Below are positions 1-12,200 of a stretch of 64,000 nucleotides of DNA, one piece after another. The notes under the pieces are model-generated. The model did no database searches and was not told the DNA's origin. It saw only the letters and a list, made by a program, of their open reading frames with translations. A program made the position numbers and the translations under genes. Each line of letters starts with the position of its first letter. Positions within the stretch are counted from its first letter, which is position 1. The stretch is from Litomosoides sigmodontis (taxonomy: Eukaryota > Nematoda > Chromadorea > Rhabditida > Onchocercidae). The DNA lies in contig OY718805.1 of NCBI GenBank assembly GCA_963070105.1, positions 5,390,001-5,454,000 on the forward strand, given 5' to 3'.

Positions 1-2367
1 CGCTTATGTGCTACAGTAAATCAGCAGTCTCCTATGTTATTTCTGTATATGCTGTTGCACAGAAACGTCGGTTTTCGAAATTATGTTCTTTCAAGAATCA
101 ATTTGGAAAAACTGGTAAGTTTTTGATGGGTAATTGCTTTAGATGTATTAAGGTCAGCGTTCCATTTTTTACTTGAACGGATTTTGAGATTTCAAGTTTT
201 ATTTACAATGCTGCGATACAGATTCTTATCGCCATAACTGCTTCAATAAAAAATTTGTTTATTTCAGGTACTTCCAGTTCTTATTGTCCTTAATAATGGA
301 GCCCGGAGCAGTGGTATGATTAATTCATATAATGCACATCATGTATATTTAGCACTTATTGTTATTCTGATTCTTAGCGAAGACGACTTTTTCTGTAAAG
401 TTGCTCATGAAACGGTAAGAATTTTTTTTTTTTGCAACGACTTTACTCATGGCTTTCGTCTTGCTTTAGTTTATCGATCTTTTCTTTGCTTATTTTTCAA
501 AAAGATTTGTAGATGATAAAGGATACGACATGGTTCAATAGTGAACGTCCATTAGGGGAGATTTCATTGGGCGGTTTAATTATCTTGGTTTTCGTCCGCA
601 TTATACAACTCAACACATTGAAAACAAAGGTTTGAATTTGAAGTAATTAAAAACACATTAATCTTGTCATAATTCTTGATGCTCAGGAAATTTTGTGCAC
701 ATTTTTTATAGCATTCCGCTACTAGATGTTCTCTTCTCCGTTGTGCAGTGAACAAAGTACATCATTCCACAAAATTAAGATTTCCTTATTTAACTGTTTA
801 TTTAAAGTCGAGCAAGAAAGCATTAAAAGTAATACTGTGGAATAATACTTCGTTTTTTCAACATTCCAAGTTTCGATTATCTTAATTACTGCATCTATCT
901 TTGCAGGATCGTTACCTACATACAAACTGTCTTGCAGCTTTAGCTAATATGTCGTCCTATTTCAAAAATCTGACATCCATTGTTTGTCAGAAATTGATTG
1001 GACTACTTGAGGTGCGAAGTTTTTGGGTGAAATTTTACATTAAGTTATCTTTTGGAGCATCCATAGATTTTCCTGCTAAATATTCATGCTTCATTTAGTG
1101 TAAATTATCACGGTTAGCACTGTTGACAATTCTACTATCTCTATTGCTGATTTTCTGTTGCCCTGTGAATTGATAGTAGTTAGTTTACTATAGTAAAGTC
1201 ATCTGTTTTGTTCTCATGGTTTTGCAGTTCGATTGCACTTGAATTAGGCTCTTTTTTAGTTTCTGTACATATTTTACGACGAATTAGCATAAATTCTTGT
1301 TTTTTAGGTTTTTACTCGACGACATGCTAAACTAATTGAAAATATGCGAGTCAGAGCTGAATATGACATTGTTCAAGAGAAGGAATCGCACAATTATGTA
1401 AATTTCCGGCATAATTTTTACCTAATTTTGCACGCAAATGTTAGTGGAAAATTGTTCTTTTAACCGAAATATCTTTCAGCATAAGGATATAACGGCTCTG
1501 GAAGAAGGTATCCTCACCTTACTGGAAATTTGCAACAGTTGCCTTACGTCAAATCTTCGCTCAAACCCGCATTTCATTTATACTATACTTTACAAACGTA
1601 ATCTGTTTGATACTTTCCAAAATCATCCAATGTTCCAGGATCTGATTTGGAATATTTGCACGGTAAGAAAACATCTTTATATTGATTGTAGGCCTGAGTA
1701 GCGCGTGGATATAGGCTGAAAAATGCTGCTACATTTTAGGTAGTCTAGTTTATCTCGGCGGTATTTACAACATTTTAATTTTGGCTTCTAATGTTTCTGT
1801 ATTTTTCAATCTTTTTTGATCTATTAGTTTTAGGTTATAAATCATTTTTCATCGCGAGTACAACTTCTCGAAAGGGGATCGTCAGTGAGCGCCGTTCTTG
1901 ATGCAATTGAGAAAGGAGCACTCCACTGGCCTACTGATAGGTTCGTTTCTTGAGTGGTAAATATCTTTTTCTCCAAAATTTCTTACTCTTTTTAAAGTAT
2001 GTATTGGCATCTGCAAAATTATCGCTTTAGTGCGCATAAGTGTGCATAATTGAATTTTTTAAACTTATACAGAAAATATTATTTTAGACTCCATCGCTTT
2101 AGCTTTCATAAGTAGATTTGTGATATCACTGGCTAGAGTTTTGTAGGTCGCAATAAATTCGAACTTGACCGGTGTTTGCCACCGTACAGCTTTACAAATC
2201 TTTTTTTCAGACTAAAGAAGTTTCCAGAATTGAGATTCAAATACGTGGAGGATGATAATACAGTGGAATTTTTTGTTCCGTACGTCTGGAGATTGACGTT
2301 CCAGTTTTCTACGTTGTACTGGGATATAACACGTATACGCCTCTTTAATACTTCTTTCATTGTATAG
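1..2367 (+). CDS. dym: Dymeclin, C-terminal half (partial; gene enters from the left edge)
   Basis: Dymeclin is a Golgi-associated peripheral protein needed for normal secretory trafficking; human DYM loss causes skeletal dysplasia (established knowledge). Eight exons can be joined with no frame break: 1-114, 268-414, 513-629, 907-1011, 1308-1397, 1480-1662, 1834-1940 and 2211-2367, giving 339 residues plus a TAG stop. That is about half the human protein length, so the N-terminal half lies outside the window. The translated blocks match my memory of human dymeclin in order: TVNQQSPMLFLYMLLHRN, the exon with HHVYLALIVILILSEDD, YLHTNCLAALANMS, LLEICNSCLTSNLRSNPH, then LKKFPELRFKYVEDDN and FFVPYVWRL near the end. 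Acceptors are TTTCAG or TTTTAG. Polyadenylation signals follow within 200 bases. Identification is secure; the third exon start (513) is the least certain boundary. Confidence 0.93.
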
Positions 2368-2525
2368 TCACTAATTTTTATCTTTCACAAGTCAATTTTT
2401 TAATGTGTTTTATGGGTGTAAGTTGATTTTTTCTTAAGAAGCAAAAGATGAATTTGCCAGCGAAATTATTGACACGAATAGTTTATTCAAAAGCTACTGT
2501 TCTAGCTTCTTGAAATTTCTAAAAA

Positions 2526-2562
2526 AATAAATTTTTTTGGTTTTTGTAGCATACCAAATAAA
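2526..2562 (+). terminator. Candidate polyadenylation signals of dymeclin
   Basis: Two AATAAA hexamers, at 2526-2531 and 2557-2562, lie 160-195 bases after the dymeclin stop codon, a usual 3'UTR length for nematodes. This is inferred from position and hexamer only; AT-rich sequence yields such hexamers by chance. Confidence 0.4.
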
Positions 2563-3296
2563 ACATATAATTTTTTTTGGACTTAGTAAATTATTTTGTT
2601 ATAAATGGAACTTTGTTTCAGTATATTTGTGTTCAAAAATTGTATGCAGTGTTTTATAGCTTCTGATAACGAATTTGATTTAAACAGCGTAAAAAAGATG
2701 CTGTAAGAGCGGAAAAGTATAATATATTTATAAATTATTTCACGTACGCAAGGGCGTTTTAGTGATTGTTGTATTATGGGTCTCCAAAAGGCTTTTTTGA
2801 ATGCTCTTGTGAAATTAGTTTTAAAATACCAAGATACTCTACCTTTTTCAATAATTTGAATGGAAGTTTTCAATCATTTCCAAATTATTTTGGTGTGGTT
2901 ACTCTGGTTTTGTTATATTTTGAATTCAGTCTGCCAATATGCAATGTGAGGTATCAATTATTACTTCATCTCTTATCTATAATTTATTGGGTTAAGGATA
3001 AAATTTAACTTGTACTTTACCTGGCAAGTAAATTTACTGATGTTTTGCTTGTAGAAAAATTGAGGTGCATTTGAAATGATAATAGGTAGGTTCTATGAAA
3101 TGTTAGTACTTAATTTTTTGATTCCAATTCTACTATAGCAGTTGCTGTCTGTGGGTTACAAGGATGCCATAATTACTATGGACCACATTTTTTTATAATA
3201 AAAAGGAAGTATATGAAAATGTCTGAGTTGTTTTTCTCTGAGGTGAAAGAATTCCTTCAACTGTTATTCGTTACTTCAATAGAAGTGCGGGGTAGT

Positions 3297-3370
3297 ACTA
3301 TTTGCGGCGTAAGCTCACGTGGACTGCTTTTTTTTATATTTCAAAAGCTACAGCTTACGCTGCAAATAGT
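3297..3370. repeat. Imperfect inverted repeat, 19-base arms
   Basis: The left arm at 3297-3315 (ACTATTTGCGGCGTAAGCT) and the right arm at 3352-3370 (AGCTTACGCTGCAAATAGT) are reverse complements at 18 of 19 positions, separated by 36 bases. The arms are richer in GC than their surroundings. It could be a foldback transposon remnant, a hairpin RNA or a chance dyad; I see no terminal duplication to decide. Confidence 0.75.
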
Positions 3371-4846
3371 GGATCATTGGAAACAGAGAATACGTGAACG
3401 TCAAATTAGTCCTGCGTCAAATGTTTTCTACCTGGACCTAACAGTGAATTTATGGGTGAATGGATCGATTTGTTAACACTTAACACTTAGCCACTCCTGG
3501 CGCAGACTTTTTCTTACTTGAACTTGCTATTCCTACCATTTGAGTATTACTGCTGCCACAATTTATACTTCCTGCATTTACTGTTGAAAAAGTGATTGAT
3601 CTGATAAGATGGAAGTATTTCACTTGAATGCTCCGAATGATTTCACTGATGGTGGGCTTCGCAAAGAACTCACTTGTGAACTCGATTCAGTTCGATAATG
3701 TTAAGTTCCTTCACTTAACAGTGATGCAGGAGGCAAAGGTGGACGGTTATGCAGAGAAACACAGAGAGAAGGAAGAGGTTGGCTAAGTACTTCGTAATGG
3801 TGTCATTTGACCTTGTGATCAGGTTTTACTTGCTGCGATTAGACGCTCGATAACCGAGCATCGGGCAAGGATTGATTGGTATGCCATTTTCATACGTTTA
3901 AATGCATTTGTGAAATGCAGCACTTCCTCAATTGACTTGTGTTTTTCAACTAACAGTTCTTTCCTGCATGTAGTTCTTTCGGCAGAAATTTTAAAATTTT
4001 TTCTCTTAAACTTTTTAATGTTATCGTTGTCGCGATTCCTTCTTATTGTCAATGTACCTTCAGATATGAAATGAATGATTTATGGGCATTAGAATTAAAT
4101 TAAATGATAGAGTGTTGGGATGAGCCCCACAAAAATCATTTAAATTTTTAGATCATGCCTATGACAACTAGTTTTTATATTGCATGGTTGCATTGCTAGT
4201 ATGTTACGCATCGGCAGCAATTAATTTTCTTTACCTTGTAATCAATTAATTAGTAAAGGGTTTTTTCTAAATTTGTTTATGGAGCGCATTCAGTAGGAAG
4301 GAAGGAAGTGCGAACAGCAATCTTTCTCTTCATTGATCATTTAATTTTTAATCAAGTAGTCGAGGATTATTTAGGTGTTGAGTTCCTTGTTGATTGCATT
4401 TATCTTTGTAAAAACTAATGCGCGTATTATTCTACTTAACGCTTTCATCCTTCGCTTTGTTTTTTCCAGTAATGTGCTACAGTAAGAAAGTAGAAAAAAC
4501 AAGTTTTGATAAGTTGTTTTTTTATTGCTGGAAGAATACCCAACACACATTCAGTTCGTGAAAACTGGTCCATTTCTCTGCGATTTAATTTTAGTTTTTG
4601 TTTTTACTTGCAACTTTCTGGACGACACTTTTAACCTTTACTCAATTTCCAACTTGACAATTGTCTTCGCTTCTATTGTACCTCAAATGAGTGGCTAGAC
4701 ATTCAACTGATGAGGAGCTGATTGCACAGGCAGACAGAGTTGGAAGTGTTGAGTGCGAGGAAGTTAGAATTAAGTTTCTTGAAAGTTGAAATGAAAATTT
4801 GGACTTCCTTCAAACTCGTAAATCACTTTACACATAAGTTTTGCTG

Positions 4847-4852
4847 TTTCAG
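4847..4852 (+). promoter_or_regulatory. Probable spliced-leader trans-splice acceptor of the SDR gene
   Basis: TTTCAG sits directly before the ATG at 4853, with no in-frame upstream exon visible. In nematodes a consensus acceptor abutting the start codon usually marks trans-splicing of a spliced leader. The site is seen in the sequence; its use is inferred. Confidence 0.55.
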
Positions 4853-7138
4853 ATGTTTTATCTGTTGCATTCAGCGTTATATTGGATTCTGAAGACGTAC
4901 ATTCTTTACCGTATTGTCAGGACAACCATAGCATTTTGGTCAGCTGTTGCAATATACCTAATAGCCCCACTGTTCTACAAGCCAAATTTCGACCCATATA
5001 AAGGTCGATGGACAGGTTAGCTACCGTTACAGCCATTTTGCTCTTAAACCAATATGTGTATTCACTTGTGCATGACAGATTAATGCCTTTAATTATCCTT
5101 AAATTGCAGTTGTTACTGGAGGAACAGATGGTATTGGAAAGGCATATACAATTGAGCTAGCAAGAAATGGGTTACGTAAATTTGTGTTGATTGGCCGAAA
5201 TGAAATAAAACTGCAAGAGATGAAAACTCATTTGGGTAGGAATTAATCCAAGTTGCTGAATCATTTTCTTTATCAACTTTCATCACTTTAAAATTAGTTT
5301 CAACAGTAACGTAATGTTGCTAAAGAACTAGTTCAACTTCCACTCTTAATAATTTTTAACATGCCTACAAATTCCCAATAGCATTCATCGCCGTTAATGG
5401 ACTAAACAAAGATTTTCATTATTCACTAAAACGCATAATGTTAATACTTGGATTTCGGCAGTTTAATTATTTTTGGTAGATGTTTTTGCACGTTGTAATC
5501 TCCTTCTATCTTCTAGAGAACAAATTTGGTGCTCGCGTGCAGACATATCTGTTCGATTTTTATGATGGTGATTATGGTAAGATGAGAAAATTTATTGAGG
5601 ATATCGACGTCGGTTTTGTATGTAAGCATTTTTTGTATTTCTATAATTTTTTTAAAAAATTTTTCAACTTTGTAATGAAAATGGTTAAAACAGCTTTATT
5701 TATAAATATTTAAGGCTTTTGAGTAGATAATATTACTACTTCTAGTAATATCAATATTAAAAATAAAAGTAAATTAGTAATATCGAAAATAAAAGTAAAT
5801 AATGGGACATGTATTTGATGATATAAAATAACTCTTCGCGCAGTTGATAAAATTCGTTGAAATATAATCGTTTATAGTAAATAGCGTTGGAATTGGGCGA
5901 GAACGAATGGAGCGGTTTGGTGATAATCCTGAAGCTGATCGCAAGTTGCTTAAAGTAAATGGACTAGGTGCCGCTGAAGTAAGGTTAAAATTCTGTCATA
6001 AAATTCATAAGCTTTCATTAGATTATTACTAGATTTTTTTAGAATTTTTAGAGTGCATCTGGTGTTGCACATATGCATTGGTTAGATAAGTTTTTCAATT
6101 AGCTGTTGATTGGACTGGCAGTTTTTCTTGGTAGTAATTTATTAAGGAGGATTTGTAATTCAAATAAAGGCTTTATATAATATGTAATAAGCCAAATTGT
6201 GTTATAGTTTTTATCAATAGTTCTGCCAACAATGGAAAAAAATGGTGGAGGACAAATCGTTGTCTTATCGTCTTGCCAAGGATTTAGACCCTTTCCCTAT
6301 ATCGCATCATATTGCGCCGCTAAAGTAAGTGTTTGGTTACAATCACAATTTTATCAATTCTTATCATCATATTGCATCGCGCAAGTAGATATTTTGTTGA
6401 ATATATAATCTTAACAATTTTTATACTCTTATCTCAGTTTTTTCACTTATTTTTGACTTGTTGCTGAAAAGTATCTTACTTTCTACCCGTTAGTGAGAAA
6501 TGCTAGTACAAAATTTTCAGGTTATGCTATCGTTTTTGTGTGAGGCGATAGATCGTGAGTGGTCCACAGTAAAGATTCAGTGTTTAACACCTGCACTCGT
6601 AGCGACGAAAATGACACATTATGATAGCAATTATAAATCGTTGTTCGTGAAAAACGCAGATGATTTTGCAAGAGAAGCTGTGAAGACAATTGGTTTAACG
6701 AAAATGACGAGCGGATGTCTTAATCATGAATTTCAAGTAATCGTTGCAGCAAACTTTTGTTTTTTATTTGCAAGTTGATATGTTTAAAATTTTTTGAAAA
6801 GCATCAGTTGAAGAACATTATTTTCTGTTACTGGTCACAATTTTTTGTGCGAATTTGGATTAATTCATCATGTTGGCTTTATGGAAATTGACAAATTTGC
6901 TCAAAAACTAACATTTTAGCAAAATTATGAGATATCGTTGAAGTTATTAGCGAAAGTTCACTCTTTGTATTTTTCCTGTTAAAATCATTAATTTTAGATG
7001 TTAATGCGACATATGATTCCATGGACTTTATTGAAATATATGCTAGTACCAATTTACTCATATCATAAGCGAAGGACTGATTCACTTCAAGGCATTGATT
7101 TCGCCGCAGCTGACAGCAAAAAGGTTTTATTTTACTAG
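4853..7138 (+). CDS. ER short-chain dehydrogenase/reductase, 17-beta-HSD12/HSDL1 group
   Basis: This protein likely reduces a 3-keto group on a fatty acyl-CoA or steroid with NADPH at the ER membrane (family knowledge; substrate unknown). Seven exons join in frame: 4853-5015, 5110-5235, 5517-5621, 5878-5978, 6208-6324, 6521-6736 and 6998-7138, giving 322 residues. Residues about 24-46 form a hydrophobic anchor. The cofactor motif TGGTDGIGK starts at residue 57. NSVGIG is at 133-138, and the tetrad is complete: Asn159 (KVNGLG), Ser186/187 (LSSCQG), Tyr200 and Lys204 (YCAAK). Vertebrate HSDL1 lacks the tyrosine, so this copy is probably active. Length matches the family (312-330). Reading through gives a C-terminus ending KKVLFY. 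An alternative terminal exon at 7436 would replace it with KKIY (see findings). The start is chosen at the ATG abutting the trans-splice site. Confidence 0.9.
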
Positions 7139-9291
7139 ATTTTATCCAGATACTAAGTTTTTTTGATTATATTTCTTTATTTAATAGTATTTATGATAAA
7201 TAGGCATTGAAAAAGCATAGCCCCTTGCCATTGAGTTGGGTGATATCTTAGTTTTTGTGGTACTTGTTAAAGCATTTTTTGAACCATATTATTGTTCATA
7301 TCTCACGCTTTCCTTTATGATTCGTGTTAGGGACATCATGTTTCCCTTGATAAAAAATGCTTTTGTAACTAAAATATAAGTCTGTTGTTCATTAATCTAA
7401 ATATTTCATGCACTCATTTTTAAACTTCTTTGCAGATTTATTAACCGCCAAAGTTGGATATGGGTACGCAATACGCATGCGTAACTCCTCAATTTTTTCC
7501 TGAACTGACTAATGTATAGTACGTATCATCTTCATTTCCCTGAATTTGAAAAAGCCCAGACTGTCATCGTTAAAAAATGTTTTGTTTCACATTTATGATC
7601 ATTAGGACCAACGAGACTCGTTATGATTTTTTCTTGTAAAGCAAAAAAATCCTAAACTATCATTTAAAATGAATTATTTCCATCAATATACTAAGTAAAC
7701 TTCGACACTTTTCAATAGGAACACAATTAAATCATTGGATTACTCTTGCGTTTTTTCAAATTTGAACTTATCTTTTTTTCTTCACTGTTATTTTTAAGTG
7801 AGTAGAAGTCGAAGTAATTGCTGGACATTTTTGTACACTTTTAAAATTACATACTACGAGTGGTCATTGGAAGAAGAAAGGAGCTTGAGAATAGTAATGT
7901 TGTACTTAATGGGTATTTTCTAGCTGAATAAAATAAAATTCCCCACAGATTGTGAGAGAACTGTTAGCATGAATATTTGCATGAAATCTCAGATTATAAT
8001 GGACATTCCATCTTCGAATTAATTAAACATCGTGTTACCTGCATTCATCTCGGTAAAGCCTTTATTTCAAACGTAATGTATAACAAACAAACGATTATTT
8101 ATATCATATTTTTTGGGTAAAAGAACGATGTAACAAACGTTAAAATTCTATTTAACATTTGAATTAACTGCATTTGCTAATTTTTGTATTCTGGATGTTA
8201 AACAGGCACTTTCCACGAATACTGTTTAGAATGAGTGAAACAATGCGAAAGCTGCAATTATTTTACATATATTGAAGCTTAAAATGATGCACAAAATTAT
8301 CGTCGGAAAGGTTTCACCTTAGCAATTCATTCTAATAATAAGTGATGGATGGATGAACAATTAATTTTTTGCTTTCTTCCACTTTTTTCATTGATCTAAA
8401 TTGATCAAAGATAAAGGGGTCAAAAAGAAGGATAACTTATTCATTTCGATGATAGGAAATCATTCGAAGATTGTGATAAAATCATCGTACAGTTGAATGA
8501 TGATCAACGAGATTTGGTGAAACTTTTGTATTATTCTAATTCTTGCGAGAAATAATTGAAATTGTCTCACTCACACTAATTGCGTCTTCGAAATGATATG
8601 AATAGGGATGACGTCAGCATATCACATCACCCATATCAATGTTATAATAACTTCCGCGAATTGACTAATTTTTAAAGCAATTAATTTATTAAAAAGCGAA
8701 TCAATTTCATCAAGATATTTTGGAATTATTTTATCAAATTTTTAGTTAAAAATCAGAAAATTTATATCTGTCACATAAATACAACGAATAGGAAAAAAAA
8801 GTGAAAAGATATGAACGATTTCATCGAATCTTTATTTCCGATTATAATTTCTGACGTATTCCTCGAACCTTCATCTCGTCGTGCCATCCTACTTTACCCT
8901 GAACAGGAAATTTTTGTTTCAAAATGATGAAAATGATCTTTTTTTTCAAATAGGTCAACAATTACAGCAACTGATCGGAACGCCAATGTAATGAAAGAAA
9001 GAGTCGTTCCTTTCAAAAGTTTTTTGTTCTCACAGGCAACATTAGACCTGTAATCTTCCTTTCTCTTTCTTCTTAAAACAAGTCCTTCGAAAAGATTTAC
9101 AACACGTCATGCAGTCTTTTTTAATAAAATGAAAAAAAAAACTGACAAAATAGTTTTACTTGAATGACCGGTAAAGTAAAGAGTGCTTTGATATTGCAAA
9201 TAATTTAATTGTCTAATGTTAAACATTGTTATTGCGAATAATGGAATATATCAAACATAATAAATCGCTTGAGATTAGCAAGCAAAAGGGC
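7139..9291. other. Region between convergent SDR and four-span genes
   Basis: Both neighbours transcribe into this stretch. It holds a possible alternative last exon of the SDR gene (acceptor TTTGCAG ending at 7435, then ATTTATTAA) and a candidate minus-strand terminal exon at 8842-8898. Otherwise it is AT-rich sequence in which I see no gene. Confidence 0.55.
8842..8898 (-). CDS. Candidate terminal exon, unassigned (possibly the true end of the four-span gene)
   Basis: On the minus strand a clean acceptor (CCTGTTCAG) is followed by 18 codons, GKVGWHDEMKVRGIRQKL, and TAA. An AATAAA hexamer lies only a few bases downstream (plus-strand TTTATT at 8831-8836). The composition looks protein-like. 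It does not join directly to the nearest upstream exon: that exon could leave through a GTAGGC donor in phase 2, while this one needs phase 0. An intermediate exon around 8970-9050 could bridge the phase, but I cannot confirm it. Confidence 0.3.
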   Translation of the reverse strand, partial: GKVGWHDEMKVRGIRQKL

Positions 9292-12200
9292 CTACTTATT
9301 TCCTGCTTTCTTCAATTCAGGTAGCTCAATTGCTTGCTCCTCCCAAATCGCACTTTTTCTCGATGATCCCTCTTCTTGAACTTCTTCCTCTTCAATATTG
9401 AGTGTAAATTAAAGTTTGAAAATATTAAGCAGACTTCTTGAAGCCTATGTTCATAAATAGATGACGTTTAAGACTAAACAATGAACGTTTAAGATTAAAC
9501 AAAAAATTAAGATTTTATGTATTTCTGAATTAAACTGTTCAAATCAGCATATGTTATTTCGAAAAGCATTTTGAAGTTATTTGACAGTACAATTTTCACT
9601 CTGTTGGGAACATACTTGGTTTTTCCGCAATTTGTCCCTTTTCCTGTAAATATCTGAAATATGACTTAATGAATGCTTTCATAGCAGTAGCAAACTATAT
9701 ATTCAAATTCCGTGACTGTTAATTAGGAATAAAACTTAACAGTAGGAAAAGTTTAGTCTCGTCAATAATTGCTGTAGAAATTTGTGATATTATAAATTTT
9801 AGTGTGCTACACTGCAAACTTGCCGTTGTTTGAAATGCTTTAATTTTACTATAATATTTATCAAAACGCAAAAGCATTTAATTCAAGACAAAATTGGAGA
9901 GAGCGAGTGAAAACTGGGTTTCCTCCTGACATTTTCATCCAAATTCAGCTAAAATTTAGGCTTTTGAATTTTACTTAACACATACTGTTTATATTTTTGG
10001 GTGACATCTCTAACTGCTGCATTTAATTTGAGTTCGTTTCGTTCTCGCGCTTCTAACTCCCTTCGTTTGCTACGACTGCTTTCTACTTCTATGCTTGGAA
10101 TAGCTAAAAAAAAATTTGTTGTATTTGGAAAGCATGATCTGTTAATTAATGATCATTATCATTGTTAAAAAGCAAGTCAAAACCTTCCTACATCTCTTAC
10201 CACCTTCTGCATATTTCAAATTCACTAATTTAACTTAATTCAAAAAAGCGATTATAGATCAGCATATATTCAATCTTTTATTTTGCTCGAATGATGTGAT
10301 TATTTTGCATTTATCTATCACTGCCCAAATAAGTGTATTGGACAAAAGTTAACAGCTAATGTTGTACCTTTCTTCGATCGAGCGATCGATGAAGTATTGT
10401 ATTACGGTACTATGAAATCTAACTATCTCTTCCAACTAACAGATAAGAGCATACTTTATGGATACAATCTCTTTTTTCAATAGTTACTAACTTCCTTACC
10501 TTTTCTATTTTCTCTTAACTTCATTATATCAGCTTGACTTTAATGTTTTTTTTAATTTAAATGAATTGCACTGACTTCATGACATCAAATATGACATGTA
10601 AAATGAAGTGTAAACTTGGGGAAAGCACAGTACATCTTGGATACTTTGAAGTCAATATGTTGAGATAGATGACCAAAACTACTCCGAATGAAATAGTCTA
10701 TAAATATTGATTGATTTCGATCAATTATATTAATACTATCGAATTAAAATAGCTTTAAGTTCTTCGTTGTATCATTGCAAAATATAGTTCGTGAGAGAAC
10801 TACAGTATTATGAAAAGAACTCGTTGTGTTTAAATTTAAGAGAATTATTACTGTACTGAAAGCTTACCTGAACAAGCGCAATAATACCCGCCACTGGGAT
10901 GAAAGCACTGAGAGAATCCTGATGATCGATTTTGAAGGAATACACATTGATCGTTGCCACAATTACTCCAACAGCCGATGCGACGTTGTAAATTGCTGCA
11001 CAAAGTGCGAGCACTGGAAAGTAATGTTGCTAAGTTACATTTTAAAAATCAAACCAAAGTCGTGAAGCGCTTCTTCATCGTTACCAAATCACAATAGTTA
11101 GCTTGGAAAAAATCGTCGAATATGAAATTTCAAACGAAGCGAGAGGAAACCAAAAAGATAGGATATCGAAGTAATACTTTCACTTCTCATCAGAGCAGAA
11201 AATATACCGCCAGCAGCACCAACTAGTGGTATCAATGCCAGAAGAAGAAAAGCAATACCGCTCTGAATCTGACTATTATTGACAATCTGTAACAGTTCAA
11301 TTTCATTTCCTAAATTTAAAAAGTCTGAGTTAATGCTATCAAATTGTGAGCACTTCAAAGAACGAAATGGTAGCAAAGCGAAAGTGTGCACTTCAGTTTA
11401 TTTGTATTTAAGGAATGAAATATCTGCAAGTGCTAAAATCTAAATCTAAACAGTTAATTGCCTGATGTGTGCAAATGCCGATGCAGACTACAGCAAGAAT
11501 TAACTGTAGTCCAAAACACATCAACGATGGAATGAAAATTTTGCTTCTTCTTTGTCCGGTTTGCGGCTGTTTGACTTGCCATTGCCTTCTCTTACTGACT
11601 TGTTGCATTTTCTGGAAAATTAATTTTAGTGAAAATTTTCAGAAAATTGCCGTCAATTTTCTTCGGGTATCAACAGTAGATGAGGTTGAAGTTACTGCTC
11701 TCTTAATTCGTCGATTAGCTTCACTCTCGTCTAGACCGCCGATATTGATCATCTCCCATCGTTTCTTGTCTTCGTCTTCCCAAAATTCGATTCCCTGTGG
11801 GACGGGTATGTGGTAGACATTTCGATATTCCCAATACTTTTTCTGCTCTGAATTCTGCAGCGGTGGACCGGTGGCATTCGAATCATTTTTCCGGATGCTT
11901 TGCTGTTTGGTTGCGGCACGATTAGTTTTCGACGTGGTTTGTGGACTGGGAACGGATGCGGAGGATGACGGAGCGCTGCTCTGTCCGAGACCGCTTTCTA
12001 GATGCGCATCTCCAGTGAGGCTTTCTTGCGCTTAAGTAAATTTTATTTAACATCAATGAAAAAATTTTCTCGTTGTGGAAATGTGTCGCGCTACCAGGAA
12101 ATCAATTAATATCCCCCTCTCCCTGCCCCTTCCCCTCCCCCGTGCACCTCTCTACTCTGTTTTCCCATCAATGTAGAAGCGCCTTGGTTGCTACGATCAA

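Larger units (their letters stand above)
2368..4852. other. Intergenic region between dymeclin and the SDR gene
   Basis: About 2.5 kb without a gene I can support. Open frames at 2766-3008 and 3213-3476 on the plus strand show no family signature and no fitting splice partners. The notable content is the inverted repeat at 3297-3370, listed separately. The right end should contain the promoter of the SDR gene, or its spliced-leader outron. Confidence 0.6.

Noticed and set aside
2766..3476. Two plus-strand open frames between dymeclin and the SDR gene
   Set aside because: Hydrophobic, AT-driven translations without matching splice phases or recognisable domains; the second is interrupted by the inverted repeat.
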